This document shows, one piece after another, positions 13,140-25,019 of a DNA stretch of 64,000 nt. The translations under genes were made by a program, and so were the position numbers. Position 1 is the stretch's first letter, and each line of letters begins with the position of its first letter. Under the pieces are notes generated by a model. That model was not told the origin of the DNA, did not search any database, and saw only the letters and a program-made list of their open reading frames with translations. The stretch covers positions 434,001 to 498,000 of the forward strand of contig CAMPDV010000078.1 in assembly GCA_946699065.1 (NCBI GenBank), read 5' to 3'. The stretch comes from Loxodes magnus (taxonomy: Eukaryota; Ciliophora; Karyorelictea; Loxodida; Loxodidae).

Positions 13140-13875
13140 ATAGATCCTGAGGGCGGAAAACTTAAATCTTCGGCTTCTTTTGTAAGATAGAAAAAAGGAA
13201 AATCAAGACTTGTTTAGTAAAGTTTAGTTTTAAATTGAAGCCTTAACTTCCTAATTTGAACTATTAGAAAAAAACCTAGAAGCAAATCAATAGAAAATTA
13301 AAGAAGAAATTCGATTACCAATCAAAAAAAACTAACTTCAATCAGAAAAGATGGAAATTGAAAAAATGTAAACAGAATAAAAATTTTAATTCAAGCCCTT
13401 AATAGAACGTTGCTATTGTTGTCAAAAGGCTGGACATTTTTGGAGGTAATGTCCGAAGTGAAGAAGAGTGCTTGAGCAGCACCGTAAATAATTTGGAACA
13501 TCGAGGAGGCTATATTGTAACTACTTTGGAGGTATTTACAGAAAGAAGCTGATATTAGATGATTCAAGTGTGACACTAATCAAACAGGATCTTGGTAATT
13601 AATAGTAACAGAATAAATAGCTTTAAAAGGACAACAATGACCTTAGAATTTGTTTAGAGAAGCTGGAGAAAAATTACAAGAAAATGGAAGAACAATTCTA
13701 TGAGCTTATTGAAGAGAAAGAAGAATTATCTCAGTTTGAAATTGATTCAGATGAAGACATGTACAGTTGAGTATTGAATATAGAAACTTTTATTGTCTTT
13801 AGTTTGATGAAACATTTTCTCTAATTAAAGATGACCCTAACCCTTATAGTTAAAATTAATTAATTAATTAAATAT
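13140..13875 (+). mobile_element. ORF1-type retroposon protein with CCHC knuckle
   Basis: One continuous plus-strand frame, in reassigned code, runs from about 13143 to TGA at 13768–13770. It encodes a charged coiled coil (FELLEKNLEANQQKIKEEI), then a CCHC zinc knuckle (CYCCQKAGHFWRQC: C-x2-C-x4-H-x4-C), a second coiled coil (LRICLEKLEKNYKKMEEQF) and an acidic end (FEIDSDEDMYS). Such knuckles bind nucleic acid in LINE ORF1 and gag-like proteins. About 85 bases after the stop comes a short ATTA tandem at 13857–13875, the likely tail. No upstream ATG is clear; the first in frame is near 13350, inside the coiled coil. No enzyme domain is present. Confidence 0.7.
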
Positions 13876-14116
13876 TTTTAATACTAAAGTCAAAAAGAAT
13901 ATATCCTATTAAAAGAATTAATAAATGGATTTAACTAGCTAATAAAGTATTTATCAAAATGAGATAGAAAGAGAGCTATGACTGAAAACGCAGAAACATT
14001 TAAATTTAAAATTATTTTTTTGATTTTTCCCGATAATTATTCAATTATGTCTCAATATTTCAAATTTTGAATCTCATATAGTTTATTCTTTATATCATTA
14101 TATATATTTAAATAAA

Positions 14117-14945
14117 ATGGCTCCTAAGAAATAATCGACAAAAACTAACAGGAAATCGAACAATAAAACTCTCTAATCGAAATATACTCCCTAGAAGCGG
14201 AAAACAAAAAAATGCAACAATCACTTCTAGACTTTATTTAACGATTATATTCTCTAACTTTTACTGTGCAATAATTATAAAACGAAAATTAATGATTAAA
14301 AACTGAAATAAGTACTAAAGCCTTGATGTTGCAAGGTAATTAAAAACTGGAAAAAATGGAGCAAAAAATAGTAGAAATTAATAAATCATACAATTCTAAT
14401 CTTAATAATGTTCCTATGATAATAGAAGAACAAAATTTAAATTCTTTTTCGGATCGGAAAAAAATTGTCAATTTTTTAAAATTCCAAAAATGCTAAAAAT
14501 ACTTAAAAATAGGACATAGCTCGAAATATTGTAAAACAAGATGTTTTTAATGCTAAAAGGTTGGACACATCTTTAGAAGATGCTGGTATTTCCAGAAGAA
14601 GCAAGAATCTAATAATTGAAAGATATGAAATAATATGAAAAAATTATATTGTTCTCTAGAAGGAAGACTTTACAAGAAAAAATTATACGGTGGAGATTAA
14701 TTATTATTGGATATAGTAAATGCTCAAAAAAGAAGGACGAGGAAGATGTTGGGACCTAATTGAGATTGAAGAAAAATTCCTAAGATCAAGAAAGGTTAAA
14801 TCTGTACAACACGATATGCAATAGAAGAAGCAAGCTCTGAAGAAGACCCGAACGATTCATTTACATCTTAAAACTCATAAAATAATTAGTGCCAAACCAA
14901 ATAAAGGTGAAGTCACTTTAATAAATTATGTTATGTTATTAAAAT
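14117..14945 (+). mobile_element. ORF1-only retroposon, tandem knuckles, (TTATG)n tail
   Basis: Begins with ATG at 14117 and a basic N-terminus (MAPKKQSTKTNRKSNNK). After a coiled-coil-like middle come two adjacent CCHC-type knuckles; the second, CFQCQKVGHIFRRC, is canonical. The C-terminal part has an acidic stretch (EEASSEEDPNDSF). The sequence ends with the family-specific 3' box (CAAATAAAGGTGA) and a TTATG tandem at about 14926–14937. At about 830 bp it looks like a complete small element with one ORF and no enzyme. It is not in a single frame throughout. It lies directly behind the element at 13140–13875 in the same orientation. Confidence 0.7.
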
Positions 14946-14949
14946 TTTA

Positions 14950-16100
14950 TATTTAAAGAACAGCTTTAAAAATTTCTATCACTATATATAACAAAAAAAA
15001 TTAAATAATAACTAAGATTTATGTGTTTCAAATTAATAGTAAATTAATACAAAAGGAAATTTTTTTTAATTCGTAAAATAAAAGATTTAGGCCTTAATAT
15101 TCTTCATTAACTATATATTATTTTGCTATATTTTTAGCTTTATTAATGATTAACTTAGTACAAACATATTAGTTTTAGGCTGATTCTATTTTTACATTTA
15201 GGTAAATTATTTCATAATTTTATTATTTTGATTAGATTTTTTAATATACTTTTAATTATTTTATTTTCTTTCGAGGTTTAATGAAAATTAAATAAAAATT
15301 AATTAATTTTATAAAAAAATTTAAATTCAGTGAGTTAATACCGTGCTTTAAATAATTTTATATATATTATAACTATTTTTATAGTTTATCTTTTGATTCT
15401 TTTTAATTTTATCATAAATTATAATTTTTTAATTAAGAAGTAGAAATTAATAAATTACTATTCTTTTACTTTTTAAACATAAATTTCTTAATTTATTTTT
15501 ATTAATTTTCACTTTTGTATACCGGTAAATATTTTTAACTAAATCTTTTTATTTACTTAAACGTTTTCCTTATATAATATCTTCAAAAAAATGAGCTCAA
15601 AATTTCCTCCTTATTTATTTACTCTTTTTTGCGCAGTTGAATTAAAATTTAATTACAACAATTTTAATATATTTTAATTATTTAATAACATTTCCTTTAT
15701 AATTCTAACTGCTGCTCTTTATATAATTTTTAAGTAATAAATAATTGCTAACATTATTTTCCATATTTAGATTTTAAATAAAACTCCTTATTTTTATAAA
15801 TCAAATTATGCATTTTTAACAATGCTTTACTACTCTCTTTTTATAATTTCAACTCTCCATTAAAAATTATTTGATAATTTTCTCTTTTTAAGATGTATTC
15901 TTCCTTTCCATTAAAAATATAAAATTTTTTTGATTCTCATTTTTATATTTATCAAATTTATAAATTTAAATTATTAAATTAAGTACTTTTTTTTAATTTT
16001 TATAGTTAGAAGCTTAATTATTCTTTCATTGATTTCATATTTCCTCTTTTTATAATTAAATAGCTTTGCATATATATCCTTAATTTATTTAAATTTTTTT
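14950..16100. other. AT-rich intergenic stretch
   Basis: No gene, RNA or repeat recognised. It separates the retroposon at 14117–14945 from the 3' end of the RING–WD40 gene. Confidence 0.5.
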
Positions 16101-16106
16101 AATTTA

Positions 16107-18014
16107 TCATTTTACTTCTTAAAGTTCTATTTTTTTCTCTTTTAAATCTGAACTAAAATATTTTACCTTTACTTACTTGTTCAATATATTATTTACATAC
16201 TTTCTCTACATATTTCACTTCTTCACATTTTTATCCCAACTACCTGATATTATTCACTTGTTATCACTATTAAGTGCCACACTCCTTACTTCAGCTGTAT
16301 GCCTCGTTAAAGTACATGCATATTCTCCTTTTTAGAAATTCCATATCTTTATTGATTTATCTTCGTTTCTTGATACTATAAGACTATTGTCGCTTGTAAA
16401 TGTAACTCCTCCTATTCAACCTTAATACCCTGCTATTATTCTTATACACTATCCAGTCTAAAAATTACATATCTTAATCATCTTATCAGAACTTCCAGAA
16501 ACGATTCCTCTCTGGTCACTTGATATTACTACATAATTTACAGATTATGTATGTCCCTTCAAAGTACTCTTTAACTAGTTAGCTTGTAAATTTCTTATCT
16601 TTATTGTATTATCTATACTTCCAGATACAATATAGTTGTTTTCACTTGAAATTGCTATAGATAAAACTTTACTCGTATGTCCCTACAAGGAACTTTTTAA
16701 TTAATTAGTTTTGAAATCCCAAATTTTTATCGTATTATCATAAATACCAGAAATGATTCACTTCTGGTCATTTGTTAGAACTACTAAGTAAACAGAACTA
16801 TTATTTCCAAATAAAGTACTCTTTAACTAACCGGACACTAAATCACATATCTTTATATTATTTTCATCACTTCCAGATATTATATAGTTGCTGTCACTCG
16901 ATATAGATGCAGTTAAAACAGAACTTGTATGTCCCTTCAAAGTACTCTTTAATTAGTCACTATTAAAGTCTCATATTTTTATCTTATTATCATCGCTTAC
17001 AGAAACAATTCATTTTTGTTTCTAGATATAGTTACAGATAATATATTTTTTGTATGTCCCTACCTTATTTGATCTGTGTATAAAAAGATACCTTAATCTT
17101 AAAATATTAAATTAATTAATAGCTTTCTATTAATTATTTACTGTTTTGTTTCTATATAAATATTTAAAATAAGTACATTAAATTTATGATTCTTAAGATT
17201 TTATCCATTACCTCTGAAATTTATATTAAACTTACTTCTGGTTTTTATAAATATTCTTTATAGAATTCTTGGTACATCTACTTTAATTAGTCTCTTTCTT
17301 AGATTGATATATTTTTAAATTTCATTAACTAGCTTGATAATAGTTTTATCTAACTCGTTTAATGTTTAATAATCTCTTTATGTTATTCTATCTGTCTACG
17401 GTATTCTTATATCTTACATTTAAAGTTATTGCTTAATTAAAAATAATTTTAGTCGTGGTTAATTAAAACAATATAGGCCTGCTAAGCTTTTAATATTGCA
17501 CTTTAAACTTTTTAAATTATTTAGGAATATTCTAAATTTGAAGCAACATGTCGTTTATTTCATTTCAATTAGCTTTATAACTCCTGTAATTTATTTATCT
17601 CCTTCTTTGTTGTTACTTAGTGACTTATAGTTCTTCATATATTTTAGAACTATCTGTAAATAAATAATTTTCGAGGCCCTCTAGAAGTTTATTTACTATA
17701 GCCAGCTTTATCTTTTTTATCTTCTATAACTCTTAACTTACTCTATTCTCTAATGATTTTAACTATACTATATTTGATTATTTAAAGCTTTGCTTGATAG
17801 TGTCTATTAATAGTTTATCACTTTATAATTAAGTAGGTGAGATTTAGTATGAATTTTGCAGTTAATATCCAAACATTAGATTTATTTAGACCTTAAGAAC
17901 TAGTTATGAATACACTCTTAATACATTTTATGAACTACATTCAAGTATCATAGGAACCTTCACCTAGTCATCAAAATCTCCATTACAAGCTTTACATTTG
18001 ATGCTTACGAACAT
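16107..18014 (-). CDS. RING-like finger plus seven-bladed WD40 protein
   Basis: Starts at ATG 18014 (MFVSIKCKACNGDFDD) and ends at TGA 16109–16107. The first 70 residues form a RING-type finger; one expected cysteine appears as tyrosine and small frame changes occur there. A helical middle (IVNKLLEGLENYLF, LLQIQNIPKQFKKFKVQYQ) leads to seven WD40 repeats, enough for a full propeller: for example VSGSIDNTIKIRNL and ISGSWDKNVKKWNM. Several conserved tryptophans are encoded by TGA (KWIISG is AAG-TGA-ATC) and many glutamines by TAA/TAG, which is primary evidence for the genetic code. One further base is needed at an A5 run near 17005. The layout resembles RING–coiled-coil–WD40 ubiquitin ligases; substrate unknown. 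It is a paralogue of 21037–22830. Confidence 0.85.
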
Positions 18015-18049
18015 TTTAATAATTATTTTTATTAATTAAAAATTAGATT

Positions 18050-19600
18050 TTAAATAATATCTTAAACTCTTAAACTTGCTACTTTTATTTTAGCACTTAA
18101 CATCAGTTAATGCTTAAAAATTCTCTTATTTATCAATATACTAAGCATATAAAGAACTATAATTTAATAGTTAGAATTAAAACTCAGTAATAATAATATT
18201 AAATTAATTATAAAAGTATAGCCTATTAGTAAATCAGCCACTTTAATCCTTAATTCTTTCTCATCTTTTATCTTTTTTTGGGATTACATACTTTGCTGTA
18301 GGTATTTAAAAAAAGCTTCTTAATTTTTCTCCATTTTGTTTATTATCTTTCTCATCTCAGTTATTCTTTTAATTATGTAATTTAATTATTTTCAATTTGT
18401 TTCTATTACTATTCTGGAACTATATTTAACAGTAAAAAGCTTACTATAGTTTTCTTAATAAGTTTTGTTTATTAGATTAATCTTCTTTGTTTTCTATTAT
18501 CTTTATCTACCTTAAAAAATATGCAGTTTATTATTAAATATCATATTTCATTTTTGTGTACAAGAATCATTTAAGTCTCTTTTATTCTTTACTGTAAATT
18601 GTTATTTTAGGTTTAATGTTCATATTATCTCTAATTACAATTTAGGTGTTCATTTACTTTCTGTTGAAGTTATGCTAAACAGTTAATCAATCAAGAGATT
18701 TTATTGTTAAAATTTTAATTTGATTCCAAATATTTTAATTTCAAGTTTTCCTTTTTGACTCTTGGACTGCAGCTTGATAAGATCGTTTAAGATAAGAAGA
18801 ATTTTTAATCTAATTAATATACACAAAAATCAAACTTTATTTATTACTTAAATCAGAAATATTTATATATCGCCACCAAGAAAAGTCTAAATTTAAAAAT
18901 TATAATCATAAACCTTAAGTTTTGAGGACAGCTAAGCACTCGTCTTGCTCATTCTCTGAATGGCCTCGTTACGAACATAATAGGATTATTCTGTTGATCG
19001 GTTTCTGGAAACAGGGAACACCATGATAAATTAATTTTTACTCCATAATTATATACTTGAAACCTCTATCAAATTCATGTAATCTTCCAGATGCCCTTTC
19101 TTCAAGAAATTTTATCCAACAAGTAAACTTTCTAAGATTAGAGATATAATCAAAAAATCCAAAATCTTGCTCACACCATTCTTTTGATTATTAAAGTATA
19201 AATTTAATTTTTTTATATATAATAAAATAGATGTCGGCTGTGGTTAGGAGAACTATTAGGTAATCTGGTTCAGTGTATACTGAATTGCGAATAACTTCGT
19301 ACTAGATGCCACAAAGGGGAAGAGTTGACAAATTTGCAAAAGGTAAGCCTAACTTGTCCAAGGGTTCTCTTTGTAGTATGAAAGTTTGACTGACGAGTCT
19401 ACTAATGACTTAATTACTGGTACTTATTTGAATTTTATACAAAAAGAGTGGAGCATTTGGTTAAAAATTTGAGAATAATCTTTAATAAGCAGATTCCCCA
19501 TTTGGAGAAATTGACGTGACTAATTGGAAGGTTAGAATGACAGCAAGAAGTATGAGAACACTTTCTTAATATTAATAATGAAAGAACTGGCTACCAACGA
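18050..19600 (-). CDS. Unrecognised protein-coding region, broken frames
   Basis: Three stretches on the minus strand look coding: about 19600–19240 (VISRLVSQTFILQREPLDK, DYLIVLLTTADI), about 19190–18920 (EQDFGFFDYISNLRKF, FLEERASGRLHEFDRGFKY) and about 18800–18240 (coiled coil with KVNEHLNCNQRQYEH and ITEMRKIINKMEKNQEAF), followed by hydrophobic segments near 18200. They are in the same strand and order and may be one gene. Between the first two lies an AT-rich gap of about 50 bases (19190–19240) with no convincing GT–AG ends, so an intron, an eliminated sequence or decay are all possible. I do not recognise the family. The 3' end lies just upstream of the RING–WD40 start at 18014. Confidence 0.4.
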
Positions 19601-19616
19601 AGGTGCTAAGCACACT
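19583..19616 (+). repeat. Dispersed hairpin repeat, copy c
   Basis: The segment AGAACTGGCTACCAACGAAG and its continuation GGTGCTAAGCACACT, followed by TATAATCAAATTTATTTATT, is a diverged copy of the hairpin repeat, in the same orientation as the copy at 49652. The inner stem is weaker than in that copy. It abuts the apparent 5' end of the minus-strand coding region at 18050–19600. Confidence 0.75.
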
Positions 19617-19639
19617 ATAATCAAATTTATTTATTGTTT

Positions 19640-21030
19640 ATTATTTCATACAATATAAATTAAATATCAAGAGAGTTTAAGTATTTTCTTATTAATAAAA
19701 CTTAAAAAATCAACACGAGTGCTTAATTATTTTTATTGATACTTATTATAAAATAAGTTGTCACAAGTTTTTAAGTGATTAATTATGATAAGTACTATTA
19801 AAAAAGTTATTGCGAGAGTTTTAATATTTAATTATATTAAGTACATTAAAATAAGCTTTCTTGAGTTTTTAAGTATTTTTTATGGCAAGTACAATAAAAT
19901 GAATTATCAGAAGTGTAGAAGTATTTATTTTTTATAAGGATTATACAATCCCAACTTATTTTTTTACTATTTGAATTTCCATAATTTTTTTTAAATTTAT
20001 TATAATTTTATATTAATTAATAAAAAATTAATTATTTTTAATAAAATTTTTATTTAAATTGTTAATTTTATAAAAACAATTCATTTTTGTATTTATTAGT
20101 TTTTTTCAAGTACTTCAAATTTTTTAATTCATATTTTATAATATGGTTTTGAAGAATAAAAAAAATTAATTTTAATTCTTTTTATCATTTTTTAATTTTT
20201 TTTCTTGGTTAAATAGTTTGATTATAATCTTTGTTAAAATAATTTGCTTTAAGTAAATATCTGTTATACTACAATAATATTGTTTTTTATAAGATTTTTT
20301 CTTCATTCATGTTCTTTTATATTTATTTTTTAATTTTTTCTTTTTAGTGAAAATGTAATATTCATACAAATTTCACTTAAGTAATACTTATTTTATCTGT
20401 ATAATGGTGTATATGAAATTAATATTATTTATTTATTATTTAGCTTATCATAAATCTATCTTATTTGTTATTTTTTAGTATCTTTATCATTATCTTTAAG
20501 AATATAAATATTTTCTACAATAAAAATATTTTTTAGTTCCTTATAATATTTTTTTCTTAATTTCTAGGTAGAAATGTAAATAATAATTTTATAATTTGAA
20601 GAAAATAAATGTTTAGTAATTTAAACTAATTAGTTTAGTTTATTTTACATGCATCAAATTCTAAAATTAAGTAATGATATATTTTAGTTTTTTAGTATTA
20701 AAATAATAATTCTTATATTTTATTATTATATATAATTAATTAATATTTATTTTATATTTTATTATTTTATTTTTTGTAGTTACATTTTTTAGTAACAGAT
20801 AAATAAATATTTTATTTTTTAAGATAAATGTTTCTTTAATTATTTTAATTTAATTATTAATTTTGGTCTATTTTTAATATATAGTATTAATATTGTGAAA
20901 TTTAATATTTATTTTTTATTTTATAACTATTTTTTTATTAATGCAGTTTAGGTAATTTAAAGATTAATTTCTAAGTTTAAAGGTTTAATCTAATATATTA
21001 ATTTCAATATTTTTAAGTAAATCATAAAAG
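19640..21030. other. AT-rich intergenic stretch
   Basis: Between about 19660 and 19930 a loose repetition of AAGT.TTTAA..ATTA..AAGTA occurs four or five times (TTATCAAGTGTTTAAGTATT-like units of about 60 bases), a possible decayed tandem repeat. The rest is AT-rich with no gene seen. It would hold the promoter of the gene starting at 21037. Confidence 0.45.
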
Positions 21031-21036
21031 TTTAAG

Positions 21037-22830
21037 ATGTCAGTAAGATGCTAATGTTGAGATTGTAAGAGTGAATTTTATATTTAAGTAAAGATTCCAA
21101 TGATCCTTCCTTGTAATCACTAATTATGCTACGAATGTGTTTAAAAATAATTTTAGTAGTCAAAGTAAATTTAATGTTCAATTACAAATTGTGAAAAAAA
21201 TACTAAAATACATCCTACCTAACTTAGAAGTGAAGAAAAGTTATTAAATATCATTAAATAAATTTATCTTTAAATAATTTAGAATTTATGCAAATTCAGG
21301 AAAATGAGATAAATGTAGGATTATAAAACTTAAAAAGAAAAAGCTTAATGTAGTTAATAAGTTTATATAAGATTTAGAAAATTAGTATTTCGCTAACTTT
21401 TCAAATATCTAACAAGAGTTATAAATTTTAGTAACTACATATAAATAAGAAAATATTAAATTATTAAAATTTTAAAATAGATAAAAGTAAGAAATGGTAA
21501 CGTTAGCTTTCAGGATTTAGATTGAAATCACTTAAATGAAAAAACGCAAAGATAAATTAAAAAAATATAAATTGAAATAAAGAATCTAGTGAACTTTAAG
21601 AAGAAAATATTTGAGGAAAATAACAAATTAAGAGTTAAAAATTAAAAAAGTAAAAGGGCAATCGAATGGAATAAGTTTGTATAAAGCAATTAGTGAATTA
21701 GGTTTAGCAGATATAGATTTAGTTATTGATCACTTAATAAAAATTTATTCAGGTGAAAGATTAGTTAGATTAAATAAATCTCAAAATATAAATGGAGTAA
21801 GGACTAGCTATTAAAAATTAAATTAATATTTATAATAGAGCAAGAAGATAAATATATAGTTTTTATGGAAAATATTAAATGAAATTCAAAATAATTAAAT
21901 AGATTTAAATTCAATAATTAAGAATCTCATAAATATAATTCAAATCAATCAAAGAACGGAAAATTTTTTGATTTAGTTTAACTATAATCTGAATAGAATC
22001 AACATTGGATGCTATAAATTTTAAATCTAACAAAGAATCAACCTTAAATTTAATAAGCAGTTGCCAATGACCTAACTATTTTAAAATACATGAATTATGT
22101 ACGTACCCATCAAAATTACCGGAACATTGATTTAACTAAATCGGATCTTTCGGATACTACATTCACCAACTGCAATTTCTCCAACTCAAATCAAACTTTA
22201 TTAAATCTTCGAAACTCCAAATTCGTCAGCTTAGAATTATTCTGCGCTAATTTATATTCAATCTCATCTGAATATTCTCACATCCTTGTCGGTCACACGT
22301 ATTATGTCTCTTCCTTTTCGATATAAAGTGATAGCAAGGTCATAGTTTCTGGAAGTGGAGATAAAATTATGAGGAGATGGGATGGAGATACAGGGAAGTG
22401 TGATGAGTGGTCACATGTATTATGTCTGAGCTGTAAAGATATCAAGTGACGGTAAGATCTTAGTTTCCAGAAGCTGTTATGCAACTGTAAGAGATAGGAC
22501 GAAATTGCGGGGAAGTGTTTGAGTATGATGTGAGACACTCGTTTTCTTTCACTTCTGTAGCGATATCAATTGACGGTAAGGTTATAGTTTCAGGAAGTAG
22601 AGATAAAAATTTGGGGAGATGGAACGAAATTACAGGGAAAATGTTTTGGTGTGAGAAATCACACGAATTCTGTCACTTCTGTAGAGATATCAAGTGACGA
22701 TAAGGTCTTAATTTCTGGAAGTTTAGATACAATTGTTTGAATTTGGAACTTTCTGCCTAATGTCTTAAGATTCTTTCTGGACATTCTAATTGAGTGTATT
22801 TGATTATATTTTCAAGTGATGAAAAGTTTA
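21037..22830 (+). pseudogene. RING–pentapeptide–WD40 protein, cut by a retroposon
   Basis: Starts at ATG 21037 (MSVRCQCWDCKSEF). The N-terminus is a convincing RING: C-x2-C, then PMILPCNHQLCYECV and later QIQCSITNC. It aligns with the start of the 18014 gene (PMILEC; SPTQLQSDKLL versus HPTQLRSEEKLL), so the two are paralogues. A coiled-coil middle is followed by pentapeptide-like repeats (DLTKSDLSDTTFTNCNFSN, about 22125–22230) and WD40 repeats (KVIVSGSGDKIMRRWDG, KVLISGSLDTIVWIWN). The last repeat stops at SSDEKFII at about 22830, exactly where a retroposon tail of TAA repeats begins. Several single-base frame changes occur between the WD40 repeats. Truncation plus frame changes make a functional product unlikely, though an assembly problem remains possible. 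Confidence 0.75.
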
Positions 22831-23590
22831 TAATAATAATAATAACAATAATAAAAAGTGGCGTCACCTTTATTTGGTTTATCACGAATTAGAGTTTGTA
22901 AAAAGTCTTTTATTCTCAAAAGGTTTCGTAGTCGAATTCTTCTGGTTTCTCTGGATCATAAATTTTTATTACTTTCTTGTTTTCTCCTCTCATTAATTAT
23001 TGTAAGTCAAAACCGTACTATCATCTTTCAAATCGTCTCAGTGCATCCGTAATCTTTGGAGCTTCTAAGTATGGTTAAAATCTTTTTTCTAGTATAATAT
23101 TCAATTTGGCATGCAGTAAATCTTAAATAAGTTTTAAATATCTTTTTCCATTGCTCAATCTTATTTTTATTAAAATTTGTAACAATTTTTTATCGTGTGG
23201 CCATATTTTGCAGTATCAACATTTATTTTTTCTCTTTTATATGAAGACTTAGGGCGATTTTTGTTTTTCTCTTGATTCTAGATAAATTCATTTGTTAATT
23301 TATATTTGCTCCAATTAGATAAATCTCTGATCCAAGTTTTGTCTTAAACTTCTTTCGATTGTATTGAATTACATTTCCATCTATTAGGAGAGGGGTTATT
23401 AATTAAATTCTTGTTTTAAATTCTATTTACAGATCAATTTTTAATAGTTAGCATAAGAGATTAAGTTATTTATTTTAGATCTTAAACTTCTTTTGCTAGT
23501 TACTAATTGTCCAGTTTTAGCATGTACAAATTATTACTTAAGTCTGGTTAATTATTCGGCTGTGCTAAAGAAGTATGTTATTTCTTAGAA
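22831..23590 (-). mobile_element. ORF1-only retroposon with (TAA)n tail, inside a WD40 gene
   Basis: A minus-strand element of about 760 bp, clearly homologous along its length to 55311–56048. It encodes a coiled coil (MLKLDNQQLAKEVQDLKQIT), a basic linker and a CCHC-like knuckle beginning CWYCKIWPH, then a segment with MHWDDLKDD. It ends with the conserved 3' box (CCAAATAAAGGTGA) and an (ATT/TAA)n tract at 22831–22856. The tail abuts the interrupted WD40 coding sequence, so the insertion is younger than that gene. No reverse transcriptase is present, so it depends on another element for movement. Confidence 0.8.
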
Positions 23591-24239
23591 GCTATTTTAT
23601 TTATATCATAAATTAAATAATAATATTTAGACTTATTGCTAAAATAAGTAAATATTTAGTATTAAAGAAAAATAAAATAGGATTAAATAAAATAGAAGTA
23701 GTAAGACTTAAGATAAATGAAGGTATTTAAATATAATGTGTGAAATTATTATTACTAGAATATTACTAAATTATTAGGGATTATACTCAGTTATTTAGAT
23801 TAACAATGCTATTCTTGTTTTATAAATTACCTTCTTATTTATATTAATTTTTCGAAAATTAAAAATTAAAATTAAGCTAAAAATGATTGTACCTTATCAG
23901 TTGATTAAATTCATTCTCCGTCTTACTGGTTGAGAAATGGAGGAACAAAACTTGACCAAAAATTAAGTTTTAAAATAAAAATATGAATAATAGTAAATTA
24001 AATTAAATTAAATTAGATACTTTAGGTTTAATTAATTTATTGAATTTCTTTAAAGCAATTTCTAATAAAGAATAAAAGAATAATTTGATCATAATAATAT
24101 TAAATTTGAAAGATTTTATAATAAAGAGAAAATAATTCTAAAAAAACTAAAATTAAGATACAAGAAATGAATAAATTAAAGCTTTGCTTTAGCCATAAGT
24201 TTTTTATATATTATATATTAGTAAACTAAAAGCCGAAAA

Positions 24240-25018
24240 AAAATTGTGTTTTTGGAATCTAAATCAGGTTCTCACTGCCAGTTTTTTAACATGGTGGAAA
24301 CAACGACCGAGCTTTTTATGTGGGAGGTAACCACTATGATAATCTCCTTGATCCGCTGAAAGTCTCCTTCTTGAATACTCCATTAAGAGTTATATATAGC
24401 CTTGTAAGTTCACTTAACTTTATTTAATCTTCCTTTCTCTTTAGTTGCTTAAAACTTTGCAGATTTTCAATAAATGGTTTTTTGAGTGGCAGAATCAGCA
24501 TCTTCTATATTTGATGATTTTAGGCTTTAATTCCGGGTATAAGTGATTCTCTATCTTTTCTATTCTAGTTATTAGGTTCTATTATTATTTTATTCTTATT
24601 AATTCTATTTGTTCTATGTTTACCTTATTAAATATCCATTTTGTCAACTTTGTTCGATTTGAATTAAGATTATAGTCAGAGTTGTTCTTTAGTCACTACT
24701 TGACTTTTATCAGTTGATTCCTTAAGAAGTTGTTTTCTAATTAAGTTCTTCAATTGTATTTAGGAGTTCTCTTATCTTTTCCGCGAGATTAAATATTGTC
24801 TCATTCTGCTTTTAGAAATTTTTCTTCATAAGTCAAACTTGATTACTTAACGATTTGATTGTATCAAATTCTTGCTCCTCAATGTTTCCTTTAAGGAGTT
24901 TTCCTTTTGGCGATGGATGAGAGTCAGGATCAGTAAGCTCTTTTATTTGAAGTTATATTTGTTTTTGTGCAAGTTTCCTGGCTTTCTTTGCTTCGATCTT
25001 CTTTTGCTTGCTTTCCAT
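24240..25018 (-). mobile_element. ORF1-like coiled-coil protein element
   Basis: From ATG at 25018 a clean minus-strand frame encodes a very basic N-terminus (MESKQKKIEAKKARKLAQKQ), a proline/serine linker (DPDSHPSPKGKLLKGN) and a long coiled coil (MKKNFQKQNETIFNLAEKIR). It reaches MLKNWQ followed by TGA at about 24284. An AT-dinucleotide tract near 24205–24225 may be the tail. No zinc knuckle or enzyme is seen. The size and shape match the other single-ORF elements in the window. The stretch 23600–24200 between this and the previous element shows no gene. Confidence 0.6.
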
Positions 25019-25019
25019 T

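Noticed and set aside
13410-13460. Zinc-knuckle ORFs as gag genes of LTR elements
   Set aside because: No long terminal repeats, protease, integrase or RNase H seen; short tandem tails and the nearby LINE fragment favour LINE-type ORF1.
19230-19600. Plus-strand frame starting MSAVVRRTIRQSG
   Set aside because: The minus-strand reading is continuous with the coding-like sequence at 19190–18920 and has a more protein-like hydrophobic pattern.
3360-19616. Hairpin copies as terminal inverted repeats of one 16-kb DNA transposon (or 43683–49684 as a 6-kb one)
   Set aside because: The hairpins at opposite orientations could pair as ends, but unrelated elements and host-like genes lie between and four of the six copies have no partner. 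A shared 3' end explains all copies better.
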